Below are positions 1-7,804 of a stretch of 64,000 bases of DNA, one piece after another. Every line of letters starts with the position of its first letter. Position 1 is the first letter of the stretch. The stretch comes from Blattabacterium cuenoti. Lineage in GTDB: Bacteria > Bacteroidota > Bacteroidia > Flavobacteriales > Blattabacteriaceae. The position numbers and the translations under genes are program-made. The stretch lies in NCBI RefSeq assembly GCF_014251255.1, contig NZ_CP059182.1:248001-312000 (forward strand), read 5' to 3'. Under the pieces are notes generated by a model. The model was not told the DNA's origin. It saw nothing but the letters and a program-made list of their open reading frames with translations, and did no database searches.

Positions 1-77
1 TTATTAACATTATTAATAACAAAAAAAAAATTAAAAGAATAATAAAAATTTATTTAACTCTTTATATAAGATTACAC

Positions 78-85
78 TATATTTG
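78..85 (+). promoter_or_regulatory. Putative Bacteroidetes -7 promoter box for the ompA-like gene
   Basis: TATATTTG at 78-85 matches the Bacteroidetes housekeeping -7 consensus TAnnTTTG exactly. A one-mismatch -33 box (TTTA, 53-56) lies 21 nt upstream. Transcription would start near 92, giving a leader of about 20 nt before the ATG at 114. The rest of 1-113 is A/T-rich with no gene seen. Inference from consensus match only. Confidence 0.45.
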
Positions 86-113
86 TTGGTATTCAAAGAA
101 ATTATATAGTTTT

Positions 114-3100
114 ATGAAAAACGTCAATTTTTTTATTATTACTTTATTTATTTTTCTTTCATTTTTTTCGTTTTTATTTTCTCAATCTTATACTAAAAAG
201 TATAAATGGTTTATTAAAATAAGATCGCATGATATAAATTATTATCCTATTCCTAAAAATAGATCTATTTTTACTGCCAAATCAACTTTATTAGATTTTT
301 TTGAAAAAAAAAACAATACAATTAATCCTTTTTTTTCCGATGTAGAAATCGGATATTTTTTCAATAGAAGAATAGGTTTTTATTTGAATAGTATGTTAGG
401 AATGGTTGATAATCAGAGATGGAATAAAATGGATTATTTTTTTGTGAAATTCATTCATGGAATGAATATTCATCTATTTTCAAAATATAAAATTGATCCT
501 TATTTGAGATTAGGAGGAGGATATCATCAATATAATTACGAAAATAGCATGTTAAAATTAAAAACTGACAATTCAAATTTCTATAAGTTAAATCAAAAAC
601 ATTTTGTTCTGTTTAATGGAGGATTGGGAATAAATTTTTGGATTGTTTCTAATGTGGGGTTAAATGTTCAAAGTGATTACAATTATGTTATTTCATATCT
701 TTCTAAAGACTATTTGAATTTTTGGGGACATTCTGTGGGATTAACATTTCGTTTTGGAAACAATGATGATCATTATGATGATGATTATATTAAAATTAAA
801 AAAAATGAAAAGGAAAAACAAAAAGAAAATAAAGAAATTACTGATATAGAAAAAGAAAAAAAAGAAGAAAATACTACTTCTACTACGACACTTTCTTCCC
901 CTCTTGACCTTAAAGAAAAAACACTTACTAATACTACTTCTACTACGACACTTTCTTCCCCTCTTGACCTTAAAGAAAAAAAAGAAGAAAATACTACTTC
1001 TACTACGACACTTTCTTCCCCTCTTGACCTTAAAGAAAAAAAAGAAGAAAATACTACTTCTACTACGACACTTTCTTCCCCTCTTGACCTTAAAGAAAAA
1101 AAAGAAGAAAATACTACTTCTACTACGACACTTTCTTCCCCTCTTGACCTTAAAGAAAAAAAAGAAGAAAATACTACTTCTACTACGACACTTTCTTCCC
1201 CTCTTGACCTTAAAGAAAAAAAAGAAGAAAATACTACTTCTACTACGACACTTTCTTCCCCTCTTGACCTTAAAGAAAAAAAAGAAGAAAATACTACTTC
1301 TACTACGACACTTTCTTCCCCTCTTGACCTTAAAGAAAAAAAAGAAGAAAATACTACTTCTACTACGACACTTTCTTCCCCTCTTGACCTTAAAGAAAAA
1401 AAAGAAGAAAATACTACTTCTACTACGACACTTTCTTCCCCTCTTGACCTTAAAGAAAAAAAAGAAGAAAATACTACTTCTACTACGACACTTTCTTCCC
1501 CTCTTGACCTTAAAGAAAAAAAAGAAGAAAATACTACTTCTACTACGACACTTTCTTCCCCTCTTGACCTTAAAGAAAAAAAAGAAGAAAATACTACTTC
1601 TACTACGACACTTTCTTCCCCTCTTGACCTTAAAGAAAAAAAAGAAGAAAATACTACTTCTACTACGACACTTTCTTCCCCTCTTGACCTTAAAGAAAAA
1701 AAAGAAGAAAATACTACTTCTACTACGACACTTTCTTCCCCTCTTGACCTTAAAGAAAAAAAAGAAGAAAATACTACTTCTACTACGACACTTTCTTCCC
1801 CTCTTGACCTTAAAGAAAAAAAAGAAGAAAATACTACTTCTACTACGACACTTTCTTCCCCTCTTGACCTTAAAGAAAAAAAAGAAGAAAATACTACTTC
1901 TACTACGACACTTTCTTCCCCTCTTGACCTTAAAGAAAAAAAAGAAGAAAATACTACTTCTACTACGACACTTTCTTCCCCTCTTGACCTTAAAGAAAAA
2001 AAAGAAGAAAATACTACTTCTACTACGACACTTTCTTCCCCTCTTGACCTTAAAGAAAAAAAAGAAGAAAATACTACTTCTACTACGACACTTTCTTCCC
2101 CTCTTGACCTTAAAGAAAAAAAAGAAGAAAATACTACTTCTACTACGACACTTTCTTCCCCTCTTGACCTTAAAGAAAAAAAAGAAGAAAATACTACTTC
2201 TACTACGACACTTTCTTCCCCTCTTGACCTTAAAGAAAAAAAAGAAGAAAATACTACTTCTACTACGACACTTTCTTCCCCTCTTGACCTTAAAGAAAAA
2301 AAAGAAGAAAATACTACTTCTACTACGACACTTTCTTCCCCTCTTGACCTTAAAGAAAAAAAAGAAGAAAATACTACTTCTACTACGACACTTTCTTCCC
2401 CTCTTGACCTTAAAGAAAAAAAAGAAGAAAATACTACTTCTACTACGACACTTTCTTCCCCTCTTGACCTTAAAGAAAAAAAAGAAGAAAATACTACTTC
2501 TACTACGACACTTTCTTCCCCTCTTGACCTTAAAGAAAAAAAAGAAGAAAATACTACTTCTACTACGACACTTTCTTCCCCTCTTGACCTTAAAGAAAAA
2601 AAAGAAGAAAATACTACTTCTACTACGACACTTTCTTCCCCTCTTGACCTTAAAGAAAAAAAAGAAGAAAATACTACTTCTACTACGACACTTTCTTCCC
2701 CTCTTGACCTTAAAGAAAAAAAAGAAGAAAATACTACTTCTACTACGACACTTTCTTCCCCTCTTGACCTTAAAGAAAAAAAAGAAGAAAATACTACTTC
2801 TACTACGACACTTTCTTCCCCTCTTGACCTTAAAGAAAAAAAAGAAGAAAATACTACTTCTACTACGACACTTTCTTCCCCTCTTGACCTTAAAGAAAAA
2901 AAAGAAGAAAATACTACTTCTACTACGACACTTTCTTCCCCTCTTGACCTTAAAGAAAAAAAAGAAGAAAATACTACTTCTACTACGACACTTTCTTCCC
3001 CTCTTGACCTTAAAGAAAAAAAAGAAGAAAATACTACTTCTACTACGACACTTTCTTCCCCTCTTGACCTTAAAGAAAAAAAAGAAGAAAATACTACTTC

Positions 3101-3662
3101 TACTACGACACTTTCTTCCCCTCTTGACCTTAAAGAAAAAACACTTACTATCCCAGATAATGAAAAAAATTGCTGTGAAGGAGAAGAAGATCAAGATGAA
3201 GATCGAATTCCAGATAAAAAAGATTTATGTCCTGATCAATTTGGATTAAAAAAATTTCATGGATGTCCTGATACAGATTCAGATAATATTCCAGATTATG
3301 AAGATAAATGTCCAAAAGAATTTGGAAGAAGGAAAAATAATGGATGTCCTAATCAGAATATAATTTTTAGACCTATTTTATTTAATACTGGTCAACATAC
3401 ATTATCTTCTAATTCTATTTCTATTCTTAATGAAGCAGCTGAAATTATGATAAAAAAAATTCCTAATTCAAAATTTTATATAATTGGATGCACAGATATT
3501 CATGGAAAATCTTCCTTTAACAAAACTTTAGCCATGAAAAGAGCTTCTTCCGTTTTTAAATTTTTAGTTTCTAAAGGAGTATCTCCTTATAGGATAAAAA
3601 TGAAAAGATTTATAAAATGTAAAAATAAAGGAAAACGTGTTGAAATCATTATAAAAAAATAA
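114..3662 (+). CDS. OmpA-family outer-membrane protein with a 38-copy 20-residue repeat linker
   Basis: The 1182-residue product has four parts. Residues 1-23 are a hydrophobic signal peptide ending FLFSQ/SYTKK. Residues about 24-235 look like an outer-membrane beta-barrel, with alternating aromatic strands and 'RLGGGY' and 'GLGINF' turns. Residues 250-1009 are 38 tandem 20-mers rich in Thr, Ser, Lys and Glu. Residues about 1025-1078 carry thrombospondin type-3-like Asp/Cys repeats (DQDEDRIPDKKDLCPD, DTDSDNIPDYEDKCP), followed by an OmpA C-terminal domain (about 1080-1182). That domain keeps the Thr-Asp of the DAP-binding loop (GCTDIHG) and a final KRVEI motif, with Lys where Asn-Arg usually stands. 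Family knowledge suggests it ties the outer membrane to peptidoglycan. Typical OmpA/OprF proteins are 350-450 residues, so the repeats account for the excess length. It converges on tatC across a shared terminator. Confidence 0.93.
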   Translation: MKNVNFFIITLFIFLSFFSFLFSQSYTKKYKWFIKIRSHDINYYPIPKNRSIFTAKSTLLDFFEKKNNTINPFFSDVEIGYFFNRRIGFYLNSMLGMVDNQRWNKMDYFFVKFIHGMNIHLFSKYKIDPYLRLGGGYHQYNYENSMLKLKTDNSNFYKLNQKHFVLFNGGLGINFWIVSNVGLNVQSDYNYVISYLSKDYLNFWGHSVGLTFRFGNNDDHYDDDYIKIKKNEKEKQKENKEITDIEKEKKEENTTSTTTLSSPLDLKEKTLTNTTSTTTLSSPLDLKEKKEENTTSTTTLSSPLDLKEKKEENTTSTTTLSSPLDLKEKKEENTTSTTTLSSPLDLKEKKEENTTSTTTLSSPLDLKEKKEENTTSTTTLSSPLDLKEKKEENTTSTTTLSSPLDLKEKKEENTTSTTTLSSPLDLKEKKEENTTSTTTLSSPLDLKEKKEENTTSTTTLSSPLDLKEKKEENTTSTTTLSSPLDLKEKKEENTTSTTTLSSPLDLKEKKEENTTSTTTLSSPLDLKEKKEENTTSTTTLSSPLDLKEKKEENTTSTTTLSSPLDLKEKKEENTTSTTTLSSPLDLKEKKEENTTSTTTLSSPLDLKEKKEENTTSTTTLSSPLDLKEKKEENTTSTTTLSSPLDLKEKKEENTTSTTTLSSPLDLKEKKEENTTSTTTLSSPLDLKEKKEENTTSTTTLSSPLDLKEKKEENTTSTTTLSSPLDLKEKKEENTTSTTTLSSPLDLKEKKEENTTSTTTLSSPLDLKEKKEENTTSTTTLSSPLDLKEKKEENTTSTTTLSSPLDLKEKKEENTTSTTTLSSPLDLKEKKEENTTSTTTLSSPLDLKEKKEENTTSTTTLSSPLDLKEKKEENTTSTTTLSSPLDLKEKKEENTTSTTTLSSPLDLKEKKEENTTSTTTLSSPLDLKEKKEENTTSTTTLSSPLDLKEKKEENTTSTTTLSSPLDLKEKKEENTTSTTTLSSPLDLKEKKEENTTSTTTLSSPLDLKEKTLTIPDNEKNCCEGEEDQDEDRIPDKKDLCPDQFGLKKFHGCPDTDSDNIPDYEDKCPKEFGRRKNNGCPNQNIIFRPILFNTGQHTLSSNSISILNEAAEIMIKKIPNSKFYIIGCTDIHGKSSFNKTLAMKRASSVFKFLVSKGVSPYRIKMKRFIKCKNKGKRVEIIIKK
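861..3140 (+). repeat. Tandem array of 38 x 60-bp units inside the ompA-like gene
   Basis: The period is exactly 60 bp, so copy-number changes keep the reading frame. Copy 1 is 861-920. Copy 2 (921-980) differs only in its first ten bases (acacttacta instead of aaagaagaaa). Copies 3-38 (981-3140) look identical at nucleotide level. The ten bases after the array (3141-3150) repeat the copy-2 variant, so the variant motif brackets the homogeneous block. Every unit junction carries an A8 tract. Each unit encodes a 20-mer containing ENTTSTTTLSSPLDLKE. Near-perfect identity indicates recent expansion or ongoing homogenisation. Confidence 0.98.
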
Positions 3663-3668
3663 ACTAAG

Positions 3669-3710
3669 AATTAAGAAAAAACCTCTCGATCAAGAGGTTT
3701 TTTCTTAATT
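3669..3710. terminator. Bidirectional intrinsic terminator between ompA-like gene and tatC
   Basis: Perfect 18-bp inverted repeat (3669-3686 with 3693-3710) and a 6-nt loop (cgatca). Its A-rich and T-rich outer stem gives a U-tract in either direction around the core acctct/agaggt. It lies between two convergent genes, and its right arm supplies the tatC stop codon (3705-3707). The strongest terminator seen in the window. Confidence 0.93.
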
Positions 3711-4493
3711 CTTCTTAGAAAGAGAAAAGGAAATATAAAGACTCAATTGATAAAGAATAATCAAAGGAATTAAAACAATTATTGTGCTTAAAATATCTCC
3801 AGGAGTAATTGCAGAAGCAATAATAAATATGATTAAAAAAGCATGTTTTCTATACTTTTTTAAAAAGGAATAAGATAACAATTCTATTTTTGTTAAGAAA
3901 TATATAAAAACTGGAAAAAGAAAAGTAATTCCCATAGATAATATAGAATGCATCATAAGAGATATGTAATCAGATAAATCAAATACATTTCTTGGAAATG
4001 AACTTATTTTAAAAGAATAACCAAAATAAATTAAAAACGGACATAACACAAAATAACCGAAAAAGATCCCTAATGAAAATAAAAATGTAACAATTGCAAT
4101 GATTTTTTGAGAATATTTTTTTTCTTTCTCAGAAAGAGCAGGTTTTATAAACTTCCAAAATTCATAAAAAACATAAGGAAAGGACAAGATAATTCCTCCT
4201 ATAAAACAAGTCCATACATATGTATTAAATTGACCGAATATTTTTCTATTTTGTATTTCCAAGTTTTTAGAAAAATGGAAAATGGATTTTTTTTTGAATA
4301 AAAAATTTTCTAATTTGGAAAACATGCGATAAGTAATAAAATCCGTTTTTGCAGGACCAAAAAGAATATAATCAAATAGAATATGTTTATTATTCATTAA
4401 TAAAACCATTGCTATTATAATAGCACATAGACTGTGAATCACATGTTTTCTTAATTCTTCTATATGTTCCAAAAATGGCATTTCTTTTTTCAT
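3705..4493 (-). CDS. tatC: Sec-independent protein translocase subunit TatC
   Basis: Integral membrane receptor of the twin-arginine pathway, which exports folded proteins. The 262 residues begin with the TatC N-terminal signature (FLEHIEELRKHV, including the conserved Glu). They contain the FYEFWKFIKPALSEKEKK cytoplasmic-loop motif and about six hydrophobic segments, ending with ITPGD followed by LIPLIILYQLSLY. Length is normal for the family. The loop after the first membrane helix (residues about 45-90) is Lys/Phe-rich and longer than usual. No tatA or tatB lies within the window. Its 3' end overlaps the terminator shared with the ompA-like gene. Upstream, 4494-4590 separates it from divergent ychF. 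Confidence 0.93.
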   Translation of the reverse strand: MKKEMPFLEHIEELRKHVIHSLCAIIIAMVLLMNNKHILFDYILFGPAKTDFITYRMFSKLENFLFKKKSIFHFSKNLEIQNRKIFGQFNTYVWTCFIGGIILSFPYVFYEFWKFIKPALSEKEKKYSQKIIAIVTFLFSLGIFFGYFVLCPFLIYFGYSFKISSFPRNVFDLSDYISLMMHSILSMGITFLFPVFIYFLTKIELLSYSFLKKYRKHAFLIIFIIASAITPGDILSTIIVLIPLIILYQLSLYISFSLSKKN

Positions 4494-4590
4494 ATGTAAA
4501 AAATGAAACAGATTTAAAACAAATAAGATAAAAAAAACAAATCCAAATTGAACATAATAATTTGTCAGTTATTTGAAAATTTTTTATTAC

Positions 4591-5625
4591 ATGAAATGTG
4601 GAATTATTGGACTTCCAAATACAGGAAAATCAACACTTTTTAATATTATTTCTAATAATGAAGTTTTATCAGAAAATTTCCCTTTTTGTACCATAGAACC
4701 AAATTATGGAATCGTAAGTGTTCCAGACAAAAGATTGTATGAACTCAAAAAGATCATTAATCCAATAAGAATAATTCCATACAAAATAAAAATTGTAGAT
4801 ATTGCTGGATTAATTAAAGGTTCCCATAAAGGAGATGGATTAGGAAATAAATTCTTATCTCATATTCGGGAAACAAATATTCTCATTCATATGATCCGAT
4901 TTTTCACTGATATTAGTGTTCTTCATGTAGAAAAATCTATTGACCCTATTCGAGATAAAGAAATCATTGATTTAGAATTACAGTTAAAAGATTTAGAAAC
5001 AATAGAAAAAAGATTAGATAAAATGAAAAAAAATAAAATCGATCAATCTTATATTCTATTAAAAAAAGTTTTTTCTTTTTTAAAAGAAGGAAAAAATATT
5101 AGGATGTTTCCTTTTAAAAGTCATGAAAAAGAATACATAAAAAATTTGCATTTATTGACAATAAAACCTGTTATATATGTATGCAATATAGATGACAATC
5201 AAAATTGTTTTTTTCTAAAAACTATAAAGGAAATGGGAAAAAAAGAAAAATCTCATACGATAATTTTATCGTTAAAAAACAAATCAATAATAAAAAAAAA
5301 TAATAAAGAAAATTTCCATGAATCTGGAATTTATAAATTAATAAAAAAAGCATATGAACTATTAAATCTGCAAACTTTTTTTACAATAGGAAAAAAAGAA
5401 ATTCGCGGATGGTCTATTCCAAATCACTGGACTGCTTATCAAGCATCTTCTGTAATACATACAGATTTAAAAAAAGGATTCCTATGTGCAGAAGTCATTC
5501 ATTACAATGATTTTATCAAATATGGTTCATTAGAAAATGCAAAAAAAGCAGGAAAAATGTTTTTAGCAGGAAAAAATTCTTTTCTCCAAGATGGGGATAT
5601 TATTCATTTTCGATTTAATAAATGA
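4591..5625 (+). CDS. ychF: Redox-regulated ATPase YchF (Obg-family)
   Basis: P-loop NTPase of the Obg/YchF family, ribosome-associated and usually ATP-preferring. The Walker A motif is GLPNTGKST (residues 7-15). FPFCTIEPNYGIV (switch I region), DIAGLIKGSHKGDGLGNKFL (switch II) and a C-terminal TGS-type domain (TFFTIGKKEIRGWSIP through LQDGDIIHFRFNK) follow. The G4 position reads NIDD, not NKxD, in line with the family's lack of GTP specificity. I chose ATG 4591 (MKCGIIGLPN), which matches the usual family start. An in-frame ATG at 4573 would add six residues. Its 3' end overlaps the convergent M42 peptidase gene by 22 nt. Confidence 0.95.
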   Translation: MKCGIIGLPNTGKSTLFNIISNNEVLSENFPFCTIEPNYGIVSVPDKRLYELKKIINPIRIIPYKIKIVDIAGLIKGSHKGDGLGNKFLSHIRETNILIHMIRFFTDISVLHVEKSIDPIRDKEIIDLELQLKDLETIEKRLDKMKKNKIDQSYILLKKVFSFLKEGKNIRMFPFKSHEKEYIKNLHLLTIKPVIYVCNIDDNQNCFFLKTIKEMGKKEKSHTIILSLKNKSIIKKNNKENFHESGIYKLIKKAYELLNLQTFFTIGKKEIRGWSIPNHWTAYQASSVIHTDLKKGFLCAEVIHYNDFIKYGSLENAKKAGKMFLAGKNSFLQDGDIIHFRFNK

Positions 5626-6704
5626 CAAATTTTATTTTGATTAATTTCTTTTAAAATTTCAAAAATTAATTGTATAGTTTTCTCTACATCTTCTTTATGA
5701 ATCATTTCTACTGTCGTATGCATATATCTGAGAGGAATAGATATTAATGCAGATGCGACTCCTTTATTTGAATAAGCGAAAGCATCTGTATCTGTTCCAG
5801 TAGATCTAGATGAAACTAAACGTTGAAAGGAAATTTTTTTACTTTTAGCAGTATTAATAATAAGTTCTCTAAGATTTTTTTGTATTGAAGGTGCATATCC
5901 AATAACAGGACCTTTTCCACATTTAACATCTCCTTGGATTTTTTTATCAATCATAGGAGTAGAAGTATCATGTGTAACATCAGTAACTATAGCTATATTA
6001 GGTTGAATTGTATTGGAAATCATTTTAGCTCCTTTTAATCCTATTTCTTCTTGAACAGAATTTACTACGTATAATCCAAATTCAAAATTATGTTGATATT
6101 CCTTTATCATTTTTGCGACTTCGGCAATTATAAATCCTCCTATTTTATTATCTAACGCTCTAGAAACAAAATAATTCTTGTTCATAATAAAAAATTGATC
6201 AGGATAAGTTATTACACAACCAACATGAACTCCCATTTGAGAAACTTCTTTTTTATTTAAAGCACCTATATCCACGAATAGATTATCTATATTTGGGGAT
6301 TTTTCTTCTAAAAATTTTCTTGTATGAATAGCAGGCCAACCAAATATTCCATGTATATATCCGTTTTCTGTATGTATAATGACTCTTTTAGATGGAGCTA
6401 TTTGATGATCTGATCCTCCATTTCTAGATACATAAATAATTCCATTATCTGTTATATAATTCACATACCAAGATATTTCATCTGCATGTGCTTCAATAAT
6501 TAATTTATATGAAGAATTAGGATTAATTATCCCTACTGCTGTTCCATATAAATCCGTTTCTACTTTCTCTACATAAGTAGAGATGTAACTTTTCCATATT
6601 TTTTGTCCTTCATTTTCATCTCCTGTTGGAGAAAAACTATTTAAATAATTTTTTAAAAATTTTAGAGACTCTTCACTTATAGAATAAAAATCTTTTTTTT
6701 TCAT
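5604..6704 (-). CDS. M42-family metallopeptidase (glutamyl/deblocking aminopeptidase type)
   Basis: Cytosolic di-metal aminopeptidase family, often misnamed endoglucanase. Visible features are SPTGDENEG near the N-terminus, the metal-binding EAHADEISW (His73, Asp75), the bridging Asp in SRALDNKIGGF, the catalytic Glu pair in SVQEEIGLKGA and a C-terminal metal ligand in the RYMHTTVE region. At 366 residues it is full length. Its start codon overlaps the dapF stop (TCAT on +, ATGA on -, 6701-6704), indicating translational coupling with dapF upstream. The 3' end overlaps ychF by 22 nt. The likely role is turnover of small peptides; the substrate cannot be read from sequence. Confidence 0.9.
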   Translation of the reverse strand: MKKKDFYSISEESLKFLKNYLNSFSPTGDENEGQKIWKSYISTYVEKVETDLYGTAVGIINPNSSYKLIIEAHADEISWYVNYITDNGIIYVSRNGGSDHQIAPSKRVIIHTENGYIHGIFGWPAIHTRKFLEEKSPNIDNLFVDIGALNKKEVSQMGVHVGCVITYPDQFFIMNKNYFVSRALDNKIGGFIIAEVAKMIKEYQHNFEFGLYVVNSVQEEIGLKGAKMISNTIQPNIAIVTDVTHDTSTPMIDKKIQGDVKCGKGPVIGYAPSIQKNLRELIINTAKSKKISFQRLVSSRSTGTDTDAFAYSNKGVASALISIPLRYMHTTVEMIHKEDVEKTIQLIFEILKEINQNKICHLLNRK

Positions 6705-7552
6705 GACATTAAATTAATACAACCTTTAAATACAAATTTAACAGAACCAGTTAAATAAATTTCTTTATATTTGTTTTGTGTTTTTTGAAATGAAACCCAC
6801 AATTTTCCTCCAAAAGTATGAACTAAAAATTCTTGATGAGTGTTTTTTTTTTCTGAATGATTTTTTTTTATTTCATTTATTTCATATGCTGCGATTACAG
6901 AAGCAACAATTCCTGTTCCACAGGATAAAGTTTCATTTTCTACACCTCTTTCATAAGTACGAACTTGTAAAATGTTGTTTTTAAGTATTTTTACAAAATT
7001 TACATTAACTCCACCTATTTTAGAATAAAAATTGTGAAATCGTATAATTTTTCCACGTTTGAAAACATCTATTTTTTTTATGTCTTTTTCTTTTATAAAA
7101 AAAATATGATGTGGAGAACCTGTGTTCAAAAAAACATGATTATTAGAATTAGCAACTTTTTTTATCATATTTCTATCTATATCAAGTAACTTTACAGAAA
7201 TTAAATCTTTATTTTTTATTATTCCATAATGATATCCATCTACAGCTTTGAAATAGATTTTATTTTTTTTTGTGATTTCTAATTTTCTTGAAAAAGAAAC
7301 GGCACAACGTCCTCCATTTCCACACATTGTGCTTTCTTTTCCATCAGAATTATAATATTTCATATAAAAATCACTTTTGGAATCATTTTTAATGAAAATA
7401 ATTCCATCTGCTCCAATTCCAAAATGTCTATCACATAATTTTTTTAAAAAATGATTTTCTTTCTGAATCTGTGTTTCTTTGTTTTTGTTTCTAATATCTA
7501 TTAAAATAAAATCATTTCCTGTCCCCTGAAATTTAAAAAAATCTATTTTCAC
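6701..7552 (-). CDS. dapF: Diaminopimelate epimerase
   Basis: Converts LL-DAP to meso-DAP, used for lysine and as the MurE substrate in peptidoglycan. The two catalytic cysteines are in motif: Cys77 in STMCGNGGRC and Cys211 in LSCGTGIVAS. The N-terminal KFQGTGNDFILID and HFGIGADGIIFI blocks are typical. The 283 residues are near the family norm of about 275. It is first in a two-gene unit with the M42 peptidase (4-nt overlap). It works with murE in this window, whose DNPR motif predicts DAP specificity. Confidence 0.96.
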   Translation of the reverse strand: MKIDFFKFQGTGNDFILIDIRNKNKETQIQKENHFLKKLCDRHFGIGADGIIFIKNDSKSDFYMKYYNSDGKESTMCGNGGRCAVSFSRKLEITKKNKIYFKAVDGYHYGIIKNKDLISVKLLDIDRNMIKKVANSNNHVFLNTGSPHHIFFIKEKDIKKIDVFKRGKIIRFHNFYSKIGGVNVNFVKILKNNILQVRTYERGVENETLSCGTGIVASVIAAYEINEIKKNHSEKKNTHQEFLVHTFGGKLWVSFQKTQNKYKEIYLTGSVKFVFKGCINLMS

Positions 7553-7556
7553 AATA

Positions 7557-7623
7557 ATTCAATTCACAATAATTCAAAATAATTCAATTCACAATAATTC
7601 AAAATAATTCAATTCACAATAAT
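7557..7623. repeat. Short tandem repeat in the dapF-degP divergent region
   Basis: A 25-nt unit, aattcacaataattc followed by aaaataattc, occurs about 2.5 times (7561-7623), itself made of pentamer-like aattc/acaat/aaaat blocks. It lies just upstream of the dapF start codon in a 252-nt non-coding gap. No protein is encoded. It may be a slippage product; a regulatory role is not demonstrable. Confidence 0.8.
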
Positions 7624-7654
7624 GAAGTTAATAGATAGAAGTTAATATAATTTT

Positions 7655-7683
7655 TTAAACTTTTTTACTAAAAAAAAGTTTAA
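7655..7683 (+). other. A/U-rich hairpin upstream of degP
   Basis: A 12-bp perfect inverted repeat (ttaaactttttt at 7655-7666 with aaaaaagtttaa at 7672-7683), 5-nt loop, followed by a T-rich run. It resembles an intrinsic terminator, yet it sits between divergent genes with nothing upstream on the + strand to terminate. With a single G-C pair it may be a chance structure in A/T-rich DNA. Confidence 0.35.
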
Positions 7684-7689
7684 TTTTTA

Positions 7690-7721
7690 TTTATTATTGT
7701 TTCAACAAATTTATATATTTG
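7690..7721 (+). promoter_or_regulatory. Putative degP promoter
   Basis: TATATTTG at 7714-7721 matches TAnnTTTG exactly. TTTA at 7690-7693 lies 20 nt upstream as a one-mismatch -33 box. The predicted start is near 7728, leaving a leader of about 77 nt before the degP ATG. Confidence 0.4.
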
Positions 7722-7804
7722 TGTTGTATTTGTTTATATGTATTGTATATTGATTGATTACAAAGATCTAAGATTATAGTTTATTATACAAACTTTCAAA
7801 AGTT

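Noticed and set aside
861-3140. CRISPR array
   Set aside because: The units are head-to-tail without unique spacers and lie in a coding frame.
741-3194. 817-codon open frame on - through the repeat array (Phe/Arg/Ser repeats)
   Set aside because: It is the antisense shadow of the 60-bp repeats; any stop-free unit gives a long frame. No start context or domain.
904-3249. 781-codon + frame of Leu/Lys repeats
   Set aside because: Alternative frame of the same array, lacking any domain; the frame with signal peptide and OmpA domain is the real one. Kept only as a possible slippage product.
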